From: Arcuatula senhousia
Lineage: Eukaryota > Mollusca > Bivalvia > Mytilida > Mytilidae
Length of the DNA stretch: 64,000 nt
Assembly (NCBI GenBank): GCA_963971305.1
Contig: OZ020309.1
Span: 10,099,001 to 10,163,000 of the forward strand
Direction: 5' to 3'
Shown: positions 45,713 to 57,200 of the stretch, piece after piece
How the letters are laid out: every line of letters begins with the position of its first letter
Numbering within the stretch: the stretch's first letter is position 1
Position numbers and translations under genes: made by a program
Notes under the pieces: generated by a model
The model's input: only the letters and a program-made list of their open reading frames with translations
Told to the model about the DNA's origin: nothing
The model's database searches: none

Positions 45713-48700
45713 ATGTCAGGAGTCAGAAGAAGCGACGCCTTCCATGACGGAAAGCGTAATGTAAGTATTAAAAGAAAATATAATTTGATTTTCCACTAGG
45801 ATTCAATATTTCGCAAAATCTAGAAATAAAAATTACTTTACTAGTTCGATATAGAAAGAAGCCTGTTTTTTATTGCTTTTTCGAAGTTGAGATGCCTTAT
45901 GTTATGCCCTCAGTTTTTTTCGGTGTCTGTCCGTCTGTCTGTCCGTCCGTCTCCCGAAGGTTTCCGAATGATAACTTGAAAACGGGTCAAAGAATTTAAA
46001 TGATATTTTGCACAGCTGTTGAGTACAATGAAATACAGGTCAATTAAGTTTTCAAGATGATCTAAAAAATATTGAGATTTGCCACTTTGTTAATTTTGAA
46101 AATTTGAAAATGATGAAATTTTCTGTTCTAAGAAAGGCAATTCATTTCTTTTTCGTTTCTCTATATATATTAATAATATACAAATGTATTTAACTATTGT
46201 TGAATATAGTGGCGGGGTATCATTAAATGTCCCATTAGATGCCCTATTTTTTGTCAAATTTTACAGATAATTTATAATTTGATATTATTTTTTTTAAATG
46301 TTTTTAGAATGAAGTACAATGTAACCCTCAAGTGGGTTGCGAAACAATTTATGTAAAGACTTCCTGTTAAACGGCCTTCATTTATTTGTTTCAGAGGACA
46401 ATACGGCCCCGTAGACAAGAAACCCTGCCACAAACTGGACAAAGGGAAGCTCGCAGTGCAAAGGTATTTCATCACTAGTAAATGAATCAAGATCATATGC
46501 CGCCACGAAAGTAAACATATTGTTATAAAGTTCTCATCACATACATGCACAGTCACTTAAAAGCCGAAAAAACTACATTAAATATAAAATAAAAAATGAT
46601 TGTCTTATACTATGTCTTAGAGATATTTCTAATATTTAATAACTTGCTGCATGTAGTTATATTTTCGATAATTTATCCGTTTTATTATCCATAGTTATAA
46701 TAGTAAATGATATACTAGTAACAGGCCTAGGTCATTATATATTTTTAAACCCTTTTTAGTTCCCATTTTCCATTTCATATAAGGTTTGGCTACCGGTAAC
46801 TACACACTTTGAAGAACATTCCACAGGTCGTCACCCAGGTGTAGAGATGCCAGTGGTAGGTTTCGTAATGATCAGTTCAACATAAAGCTTTAAACATAAC
46901 AAAATTAACCGTTTTATTGAACCCCGCTTTGGACAAGTTAAAATGTTCGGAAAAGAACAAGTGAAATTTTGTCCGACTTTTGATAGCTGTTCATATTTTG
47001 GGGGAAGGGTTCTAAATACACTTTGTTGTAAAGATCTTTTTGCAGACGCATGTACATTATACAACACAATCAAATTAACCGTTCTATTTCCTTTGTAGTA
47101 TTTTGGACAAGTGTCTATTATGTCATCTATTTCGGATGGGTTCTTCTGACTTCCGAGACCTCAGTACCTTCGGTACTTTGATTCTCATTGAGGAATGAAT
47201 GTATTTGATACTTCCATGCTTTTCTATTGCGATCATAAGATTATAACACAAAACTCAACCAACACGGAGTACTGAGGGATAGGGGTTCGATATTTTATAA
47301 ACTAATTTTAAAGAATAGCAGTATGGAATCAGAATGTTATGTATACACTAAAAACTTCTTTCAACAGTTCAGCCGACACAGAAACTCTACACCAGTTCTA
47401 GGAGGAAGACCCACCAACACCTTTAGAATAAATCCTGTAAGTCAATGTTATTGTTGCATAGATATGAGTATCTCAGAAAATAGTGTCTGTCTACCAAATG
47501 AAACACCTGCTTGTATAATTTCGTTTTTATTTTTACACTTTTCGCCTGTGGTATGTAAAATGATTATTTATTTTATTTTCTATTTTTTAATTTATAACAT
47601 GAAAAACATATAAAAATATAATTATTTCCTTCCGTTTGGAGGTTGATGCATTTTAGTATAAAACATTTTCAATACTATTCAATACATGTATACATGAAGA
47701 TCCTTATTTTTTGTGTTTAAGGCTACTGTTTTTGACGTGAGAAGTACATACCATGAAACGGGTAATGATGGTGGTATTCCGAGTTCCTATGTTCATGGTA
47801 ACCGTGTACCAAGCCAACCAGACGCCACTACAACACGTAACCTTAACGAATTTTACAATGATAACTATCCCATTGGAAATTCGACAATCAGAGATAAAAT
47901 TTCCCTCCATGACGCCATCATGCCAAGACCAGAAGACGACACAAGTTTGCAAAATAAAAGCAGTAAAAGAGAAACGAGTAACACTGCAACTGTTTCAAAG
48001 GTACATACATACTTCTAAAACCAATTATCGCGGTCTATTTAAAAAAAACAGCCCTTTTTTACATAGCATTAATTTTCTTTTTCTTAAGATATACTAGTAT
48101 ATATTTTTACATAATGTAATTACAAATTCCTGCAAAACAATAACCTTTTACGTCCATGCTAGCAGTTAATGGTTTGCTGAGAAAACTGTTACGTAAATTT
48201 TCTATTTTGACCATTGATGTAAAAGATTAATGAAGTCGGTAAACAGAAAGCGACAGAGTCTGACCCGAAATCGAATCCCACGTTATGGGACCCCCCCCCC
48301 CCTTGACGCTGTTTACCAAATGCCAAGTGGCTGTGATAAATAGGTAATTGCTGAGAAAACTGTTACGAATGTTTCTTCAGCGAGCCGCCCGACATTCACC
48401 ATATACATTGTATAACCGGATTTTACACTCCGTGAAATCAGGCCAAAAACTCAAAAATCAACATACATTGTGCCTAAGAATTATTCATATAAAAAAAAAA
48501 CAATAAAAACAATTAGAATTTTTACAATTTGCCTTTCAGACTGCACAAACAACAGAAAGAAACAGGTCTACGATGAAAAAAGAAACAAACCATGAAAAGG
48601 AAGATGGAGTCGAAGCTGTAGGTTTTTATTTATTTTTCTTTTAAAAAAAACCCACCACAATTTAAACTATACAGAGTTATTTAAAAGAAATTAAGCTGAT

Positions 48701-51219
48701 TTCTATGAGCTCATGTGATAGAAGACCAGAGAATAGCAAAACAGTTGGTTTATGAAGTCCACTGGAACAAATTTTCAATTACAGAGTATTGGAACCCGTA
48801 ATATAAAGAAGACATCATAGCAAACAACAACAAGTAATACTGTGAGCGAGCTCACAAAAGGATACCCCCCCGCTTCATATTGGACTCTGTACTGTAAAAG
48901 AAAAATCTCAAGTCCAGTTATCTCCCCTCGATGATAACCGAAAGCAATACAAATTCCTCATACACATGTACAGATGATGTACTATCTTCATGTAAAGTTT
49001 CAACAAAATCCATCCAACGTTTTAAGAGGAGTTGCACTTACGAGGTTTCCCTTTGAATAATGTATTTAAAAAGTCTAAGTCCAATTATCCCCCCTGAATG
49101 ATGTCTGATTGCAATGAAAATTCTTCATGCACATCTGCATATGATGTTCTTCCTTTAGGTAAAGTTTCATCAAAATCCTTCAAGTCTTTTAGGAGGAGAA
49201 GCGCTTACGAGGTTTCCCATTGTATAATGTATTTAAAAAGTCTAAGTCCAATTATCTCCCCTGAATGATGTCTGATTGCAATGAAAATTCTTCATGCACA
49301 TCTACATATGATGTACTTCCTTCATGTAAAGTTTCATCAAAATCCTTTTAGCGGTTTAGGAGGAGTTGTGCTTACGAGGTCTCCCATTGAAAAATGTATT
49401 TAAAAAGTCTAAGTCCAATTATCTCCCCTTAATGATATCCAAGAGCAATGAAAATTCTTCATGCACATCTACATATGATGTACTTACTTTAAGTAAAATT
49501 TCATCAAAATCCTTCGAGCGGTTTAGGAGGAGAAGCGCTTACGAGTTATGTGGACAGACGGACAGACAGACAGGGTGTTTCCTATTTACCCCCAAACTTT
49601 GTTTGCGGGGGGTATAAAAATATATAATTCCATACTCTATAAAAAAAAGATACATGTACGCATGGGAAGAAAATTCCCAAACCAACCCCATTTCAAAATG
49701 ATATTGACGATCTGTTCTGCAACCGATAAAATGAATACGAATTGTTTGATCAATGTTGACAAAGGTCCTAACAAGTTCATTGTTTTTAAGACATCACGAG
49801 TAGAACACAGCCAATGCTTTTTTACGGAACAGGTTGCATTGATTTAAACGGGAAGTTGATGCATTAAATGTACACTTCAGTTCAACTTGTAATATCTTAA
49901 AAAAACAACGATGTTATGATTTTGCTCAATTAAACGAATAAGCCATATTATTTTTTTTCTTTTTATTGCTTTTATTTCATAAATTGCAAAACAGCTCAGC
50001 AATATTATTTTGAAATGGTATGGGTTTGAATCTGTCTAAGGTTCCCATTGCAACTTGTCAACGTTGCCATACTTTTTTTTCCTTACAATTTCTTCCTTAT
50101 CGAGCACAAGTTCCTATTTAAAAGTCACATTTCTTTCCATTTAGACAAAAGATTCAAGAGAAAATGTTAGTTCTGTGAAGACTCCAGAACAAGACATACC
50201 ACAAGAACAAGAGGATGAATTAGACATTGTAAGTGCTAAAGATTTTCTTCATTAAAAATTACAGAACAAATAATTGCATATAAAAGAAAAATATCTCAAT
50301 AAACTCATAGGCGGATACAGGGGGGGGGGGGGGGCTCCTAGGGACCCAACTCCCCTTTCGCGGACAAATCTGGTTGCATACATAAGAAATCTGTGAAGCG
50401 TGACCAAACTGTGTCCCCTCTTAGGCCAGTCAGTGGGCCCCCTCTTTCCAGAATTTCTGTATCCGCCACTGACACTTGATCGATTATTTTTAGACATTTT
50501 CCATAGTTTGAACGAACTCACACATTATAACGTTTCACATTTTCAATTTTTATCTACAAATAAAACCAAGTTAAATCCTTCATTTTGTTTTTTTTTAAAC
50601 AGGAACCAGAAAGAGAAAGAAAATTAAGAGGTCCGATGGTACATATTTTAAACGCAGAAAATCATTTCTGGACAATGCTAGCGGTAAGCACTTCCGGGTC
50701 ATGACATTTACATGGCATTATTTACTACCTGTTTTTATATGAACCACACAAAAAATAAATAAAAAGGACAATAGAAATATTCAAATGTTAAGTAAATTGT
50801 CGTCATCTTCACTGGTACCTGGATGTAGCAAAATTGATATTCACCAAAAATATTATATAAAACATGAATATTCTTCTAAATTTAATTCAGACACAATAAT
50901 TTATTTTAATATGTTGTTCATAACAAGTAGTTTACTTATATGTATATGTAGCAATAACACCCCTATTTATTGTTTTTCATTGCAGGACGATATAAGAAAG
51001 GATAAGGAAAAAGAAAAGAAAAGGAAAGAGAAAAAGAAAAAGAGAAATACAAACAAACAAGAGACAGTCGCAATTGTGGAAACACATAGACATCAGAGTA
51101 GCGTAGCCAATATTGGGACATTGAGAAGAGCAAGAATGTTTTTAAGAAAAAAATGTGCTCAATTTTCAAGATTTGTCAGATCAAACATTATTTGCTGCTG
51201 TACCAATGCTGACGATTAG
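45713..51219 (+). CDS. Eight-exon gene of unknown function, Lys-rich, all phase-0 introns
   Basis: Exons: 45713-45760, 46395-46463, 47368-47436, 47722-48000, 48540-48617, 50145-50228, 50603-50683, 50986-51219. Each is a multiple of three, with consensus GT..AG borders, giving 313 residues. An in-frame TAA (45707) just before the ATG supports the start. The protein is hydrophilic and mostly low in hydrophobic residues. The start (MSGVRRSDAFHDGKRN) is basic and the middle is rich in Asn, Thr and Ser. Residues 156-209 (KKETNHEKEDGVEA, then PEQDIPQEQEDELD) are mixed-charge to acidic. Next come a PMVHILNAENHFWTMLA segment, a Lys/Arg/Glu block (about 240-260) and a C-terminal domain with an Ile-Ile-Cys-Cys-Cys motif near the end. 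No family recognised. An extra exon could exist in the large introns. Confidence 0.75.
45895..46220 (+). repeat. Tandem-core element, family B (single core), intronic
   Basis: GTTATGCCCTCAGTTTTTTT, then CTGTCCGTCTGTCTGTCCGT, one core (TTCCGAATGATAACTTGAAA onward) and the end AGTGGCGGGGTATCATT. It lies in intron 1 of the Lys-rich gene. Matches 60541-61296. Confidence 0.8.
48235..48380 (+). repeat. Family C core with a poly-C run, intronic
   Basis: Contains a GACCCGAAATCGAATCCCAC block and an uninterrupted C run of about 13 (about 48290-48302). The terminal microsatellite and hairpin are missing. Confidence 0.6.
48838..49616 (+). repeat. Tandem-core element, family D, intronic
   Basis: A left hairpin GTGAGCGAGCTCAC, four cores of about 167 bp (TCTAAGTCCAATTATCTCCC at about 49070, 49240 and 49407; a diverged first core near 48903), then GACAGACGGACAGACAGACA. 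It ends in the hairpin TACCCCCAAAC / GTTTGCGGGGGGTA. It sits in the intron between exons 5 and 6 of the Lys-rich gene. Confidence 0.85.
50310..50466. mobile_element. GGCGGATCCAG-type MITE, copy 1
   Basis: Inverted ends GGCGGATACAG and CTGTATCCGCC enclose about 135 bp, including a run of about 15 G directly after the left end. Intronic, minus-biased CCCCC/GGGGG composition. Confidence 0.75.
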
Positions 51220-51679
51220 GTTTTACAATTTTGTTCTTTCATCTATTTAAGCGTGTGTAATTTTGTTGAATTAAATCATTTATAAATTAAAACCTGTGTT
51301 CAAGATGCGATAAATCCAAAATTGGTAACCTCAAACCCAGAGTGAAAGCAGCTGACAATTACAGAAACGAAGTTATACAACGCCATAAAACAGATAGAGA
51401 CAACCCAGAAAAGAGTGTGATGTGAATGATTTTTGGTCCATTCCACTGAATATTTTTTAAAGTATATAGAGTAATGAACATGAGACCATAACATTAATGT
51501 AAACTCCAACTGCAATTAATTTTTATAAGCTGTATGGCCATTTTGGAATTGTTCCCTTCATCAGCAGCACTGGAAGAAATTAACGCCATTACTAATTCTC
51601 TTTTCAAATCTTCAACGAAACAAAGAACTGCAGATCATAACAACGGTATAAGGAATTTTCATACCACTGTTCTTTGACA
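51220..51679. other. 3' flank of the Lys-rich gene
   Basis: An ATTAAA/AATTAA-rich stretch at about 51268-51292 could serve polyadenylation. Nothing else recognised. Confidence 0.4.
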
Positions 51680-51815
51680 TCGTTGTGACTACTATAAGGG
51701 TCCTACGATGTGTTTTGTGTTTCCTCGTGCTGTTTTTGTTCGTGTTTGCCGGTTTCGTCGTTGCCCTTTCGGACTTTTGACACTTGAATGCCCCAATGGT
51801 GCCTCTTTGCTTCTT
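51680..51815 (-). repeat. Dispersed repeat E, partial
   Basis: CTTTTGACACTTGAATGCCC and GTTTCGTCGTTGCCCTTTCG; the copy is close to consensus and truncated at the distal end. Confidence 0.75.
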
Positions 51816-51895
51816 ACAAATAGGCGATACTGAGAAATCTACAATGGAAAAAAGCCAGCAGTCTTCAGCGTGACCAGCGGTCATTGCTTGCTTCT

Positions 51896-52078
51896 TGCAT
51901 TGGCTCACTACGTACATGTATTGCATAGGCCCACTACGTACGACCCATTATGTTCATGTATTGCAATGGCCCACTACGTACATGTATTGTATTGGCCCAC
52001 TACGTACGGCCCGCTACGTACATGTATTGCGATGGCCCACTACGTAAATGTATTGTATTGGCCCACTACGTACATGTA
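51896..52078. repeat. Tandem repeat of GGCCCACTACGTACATGTATTG units
   Basis: About seven units of 22-24 bp, each with the palindromic words TACGTA and ACATGT. The plus strand is open through the whole array (LAHYVHVL-type repeats) because the unit lacks stops, not because it is a gene. Confidence 0.8.
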
Positions 52079-52447
52079 AATTTCATTACCAATCCCCAAA
52101 TTGTCACCAAAAGACCCATTTCTAGACATGGAACAATTAACACAAAATGCACAGGGACACACAAATACTTTGACAAGGATTCCTGGCTTAGGACAGGCAC
52201 ACATAAAATGTGGCGGGGTTAAACTACTTTTTTGGACCCAGCCTTTTCCCTATTGATAATCCTTAACAAAGCACAAAATAACACAAATCGATAAAAGTTA
52301 AATTCAACAAGTGAGAACCTAAGCCAAAAAGACAACAAGATAAACTGAGACATACTGTAGATGGATTATCTTGAAAAAGACAGTTAGCTACATGTATAAA
52401 GGCTACATGGTTTTGATAGACTATGCTAAGAAGTAAAATGTTGATGT

Positions 52448-53655
52448 TTAGCTCACATGGACAGAATGTGAAATATCCCTATTACTTGGCATCCGTTGTC
52501 TTTATTTTTTATCATCCATTGACAAAACTTCCGTAGAATGATTATTATTCATTCGATTTAAAAAAAATCTTTTTATTGCATTTCTCAACTTAATGTGTCA
52601 ATGGTTTTGACATATATTGCACTGTTACATTGCTATAGGGGGCTAAAGATTGGCCACACCAAAAACCTCAGCTTTTCTATTTGTTTGGTTTTGATTGGAA
52701 TCCCTGTCAAATTCCCCTGCTGCGTTTTTCAATAAGATTTGCAATATCTCATACCATTTTTGAGAAATTAGGGGTCGAAGGGGCCGAAAAACGTAAATTT
52801 TAAGCGTTTGTCCGGAAAAATGCTTTAAAGAACTTAAGTTTTTAAGTTGACCAACCAATTGTTATGAATTTTAACATGATGTCACTAACCTCAAATGGAA
52901 GCTTGCAATTGCATTTGAGGTTTCCGGTTTCCCTTTCTGTGTTAAAAAGAGGGACAAAAGGGGCTAATACAGGTGTATAAACAAAGCTGCTGTAGAATGT
53001 TTATTATTCAATCAATTTTGAAAATTCTTTTTTTATTGAATTACCCAGCAGGGGCGGATCCAGAAATTTTCCAAAAGGGGGTTCTACATATTGGGTTCTG
53101 TGTGCCAAAAGGGGGGGGGGATGTTCCAGACCAATTTTGTTGAAAATCTACACAAAAATTTAAAACTTTCGGCGGAAAGGGGGGTTCCGACCCCCGGAAC
53201 CTCCCCCCTGGATCCGCCTTCGCCCAGTAAATTATGTCGACTAAATATGTCAGTGGTTTTGATATATACTGCGCCGTTACATTTTTACAGGAGGCCAAAG
53301 ATGTGCCACAACCAAAAAGTCTTTTTCATTTGTTGTCCGATTTAAAAGAAATCATTGGAATCCTTGTGAAATTCCCTGGCTATGATACAGTCAGATTTGC
53401 AAGATCCGTTTTAAAGAAAAAATAGGGATCGGAGGGGCCAAAAACCTAAATTATAAGAGTTTTCATGAATATGTTAAATGTGCATTTTTTCATAAAAAGA
53501 CCTCACAGAATGCATGAGTCAAAAACCTTTGTGAGTCCACCATTCGCTGTGTCCAAAGTATTTGAAAATTCTTTTTTGGCCTCCAACGTACAACGTTCAA
53601 CCTGACGCAGTTGTATCATGCTGTATGAAGCACGTGGCCTTTGGTCAGGTGAGTT
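52448..53655. repeat. Composite family A-like element with outward-facing ends
   Basis: The left edge (TAGCTCACATGGACAGAATG) resembles the hairpin end of minus-oriented copies, and the right edge (CCTTTGGTCAGGTGAG) the hairpin end of plus-oriented copies. Inside are two cores of about 460 bp (AGAATGATTATTATTCATTC at about 52536 and AGAATGTTTATTATTCAATC at about 52995), the second holding a MITE. Diverged. Confidence 0.55.
53053..53218. mobile_element. GGCGGATCCAG-type MITE, copy 2
   Basis: GGCGGATCCAG at the left and CTGGATCCGCC at the right are exact inverted ends of a 166-bp GC-richer block with G-runs (AAAAGGGGGGGGGG). It is nested in the composite repeat. Confidence 0.85.
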
Positions 53656-53659
53656 CAAA

Positions 53660-54201
53660 GGTACTCTAGGTGTCAAGGAGGAGACAAAAACAATGTAATA
53701 GATAGATGGAAGAAAGGAATGACAGATGGAGCTGCAAACACTATAAACTTGCTGCTAACATAAAAGGCAGTACATGTACATAACAATTTGAAAATTTGAC
53801 ACAATAACCAATTCGTTAACATGTGCAATACAGCATGTTCAATTAATTGAAATCATGGGGACTGGGATCATTAGACTAGCCTTACATAATTGTTTTTCAT
53901 GATTTCCCCCCGAAATTTTCTGATTGTTAAAAACATTAGATTTCTTTCCTATAGTGCACATGGTGGATATTCTTAGAGATAGATTTGGCTTTACCTTTTG
54001 GTACCAGTACTTCCCTTTTGATACCTATTATCTCGCATTTATCATTTGAATAAAATGATTGCTGTTCGTAATATGAATATACAGCATATCAAAAGATGTT
54101 TTTATTCCATGATAAAAAATCTACAACTACAATATCATTCAAATATCAAATATCAAACTTCAAACTTTAATCATTTAGCCTCTAAAACTTTAAACATTCA
54201 A
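53660..54201. other. 3' flank of the cadherin gene
   Basis: AT-rich sequence including the presumed 3' UTR on the minus strand. Nothing specific recognised. Confidence 0.4.
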
Positions 54202-57200
54202 CTAAAATTTCGTGATTTCATCTTCGACAATTGGTGCAATACCAAATTGGAAGTTATCGTTCACCGTAGGTAAATGTTCCATCGAATCTACTTTCAAAAA
54301 GTCAATGGGTGAATTGATTTCTTCGTCGGCTCTATCCGTCTCATCAGAATCGTGTTTCATTAATCGGTACAAGTCCGGAAACGAACTCACCATTGTATCC
54401 ATACCTTTATCCTCCTGGTCGCTATCGTATAAAAACCTGTCTGACGGGAAACTTTCCTGTTTTAACGGTTTGAAAACATCGTCTTCTGTGTCCAAGACAT
54501 TAGATGCGAAGCGAACTTGTTTGTCATTGTAATCGACATCTGGTTCAGCCTCTTCCGGTTCATTTTCAAACATTTCATCTCCAAGGTTGACTGCGTTGTG
54601 CAATGCCGGGTGCAATGCCGGGTCTGATTCGAATTTCATCAAGTTTGTCGAGTCAACATCATTGTCTGTTTTACGAGGCTCAATTTCAAAATTGCTGTAA
54701 GCGCTAAAGTCGACATCTTCGTAAGTTTCGACAGAAGTTATTATTTTTGTTCCGTCAGCTTCTTTTACGTACGTCTGTTCATCAGAGCATACGCCATTCT
54801 CGTCTGCCGCCCTTTCTTCTACATTCAGCCGATCAGCAAGATCCTGCAAGCTTTCTAGCGCTTCGTTCGTTGCTACCGCTGTTGAGGGGGAAATTACTAG
54901 CGTTTGTCCGTGTACGGTTTGATACACCGGGTTTGAAAAGGCTGCTGCATCAAGAGTAGAAATCTTACCACTGGTACTATTCTCTACATCTTGGGTATGA
55001 AGGGAGCCAGCATAATCTGATGTCTCATCATCCATTTTGACCTTTATTTCTTGTGACTCATAGAGGGAGCTCTTACGTGTTAAATTGTTATTCAATCTAT
55101 CGAACTGAAATTGTCTGAAAAAGAAATTACATATCCAAATAACTAAGACTTCAAATATATTCTTACAATTTCAACTTATATAATATATACATGTATAAAG
55201 ATATAATGGCAGTTTTCTATTTTGGGGTTTTTAAGTTGTGACAGATTCTGGGGGTAGTGTTGTCTACACTCCTGCTCCACATCCATTATATTCTATTAAA
55301 TTCCATAATTATAATGATTTAGGAACATAACCAAGCATACGACCGGTTAAACGTTTTTCGCTGATGTTTTTTTTTTCACAATTTATTTTGTAGGTCTGCC
55401 TTGTTTTGTCTTTTCTCTTGGACATTTGAGATTGAAGTTCAGTATTTTTTGTAATTACCGTTATCAAAAAAATATATAAATTGATAATCAAGCACTTGTT
55501 AAAGAACACAGGTGTTAATGGATTACATGAAAATGCGAAATTTAATGCCACTTTTATTGATAAGTTTTGCGAAACTTCGACGATTTTCGCTCTATAAGAA
55601 TCGTACTTACTTGACATAATACTTTTGCCATTGGCTTCTAAGGATCACAATAAGTATAATACTGCCAATGAAAATGACCCCGCCTAGAGCAATAAGTACT
55701 ATTTCCGGGACAGTTAACCCTGTTGGCTGATCACGTGATATGTAACTGGTGCTGTTCCGTCCAAATAGCTGCTGGATCTCTGCCATATGTTCAAGCAGGG
55801 AACTAAAATAAGGTAGAAAATGAATGGTTTTGCAATGAACTATTAGTAGTCGTCTACCCGAGTCTTCGAATTTTTCATTGGTCAAACTTATCAGAAGCAT
55901 GAACTTAGTGAAGCAATAATTACTCTCATGACTGTGGTGTGCATGCAACTTAAAACATGTTACATCTTTTACTTTGTACAAAAACCATTCATGCTAAAAC
56001 AATACATTAAATGACTTCTAACATGAACAGTCGCTATATACATGTAATCAAACTGGTCTTTGATAAAAACGAAAATTTTAAGGAATATGAATTATATATG
56101 AATGATAAAAATTGAAGTATGTTATACACAGCGAATAAACAGCACTTTTATTGCTGTTCTTCATTCTTACCATACTGTTTGAGATTTAAGTAAAAAAGTA
56201 CAAATAAAAATTTGCACCGAAGCAGAGGTGGATCTAGGGATTTCGAAAGGTGGGACACTGACTGGCTAAACGGTGGCACTTTCGTCATGTTTTAATGATT
56301 TTATTTATATTTATCCATATTAATCCGGCAAAAGGGTGACCCTGTTTCCCCTTTGGATCGGCCTCTGCGAAGCAGGGTAGTTATAGATCAACTTACATGC
56401 GTAGAGCTTGAGCATAGACAGTAGTTCCATTTTTGTAATGTCCTGTCATCAATATAAAAGATCTGAAAATTAGAAAAAGAGAATATAAAAAGGGAATAAC
56501 GAAATTGCCAAAATTTAATGGCTAGTCTCAAGGCAAATGAACAGGAATAAAAGACAATCAAGGCAATGACACACCGGAGAAATAAAAGATTCTCCCTTTT
56601 CCATTTTAATCGTATATTCGACTAATAACACAAAGCACAAGACGATTGCTAAACGTGGTAGGGATTGTCAGATAAGCATCTTAATATAACAGGCAGAAAA
56701 GGCGTATATTCGACTAATAACACAAAGCACAAGACGAATATGAAACGCAGAAGGGATTGTCAGATAAGCAACACAACAGGCAGAAAAGGCTTATAATTTC
56801 CTCCGTCAAAAAATACATGTATGTTTTTTTTGTGATTGAGTGTGGCCATTAAAGTTTGATTAATGCAAGCAATTATGGTATCCATCATTTCTTAATCACA
56901 GTTAGGACCTGTACTTAGCCAGATTTTTATTCTGGTTAAACATTTTATGTCGGAACAAGATTTGATTGACTGCAATAAATTGTTACTTCAGAATTCTTTT
57001 TTAGTTTATAATGTACCTGGTGTCTGTATATGAATGCATATCTGATACTCCTGTAGAACTTTCAATAGTACATTGAATGTCCAAGATGTTTCCTATTTTC
57101 CTAAAAGAAATAAGAGCAAAAATCAATGATTAGTTTTCATGACAAAATATACATGAATTTAAAATAACTGCTAATAGTATGTATGTAAGAAATTGAAACA

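Noticed and set aside
46830..46860. Extra exon between exons 2 and 3 of the Lys-rich gene
   Set aside because: The possible acceptor is followed by an in-frame TAG in the required phase 0.
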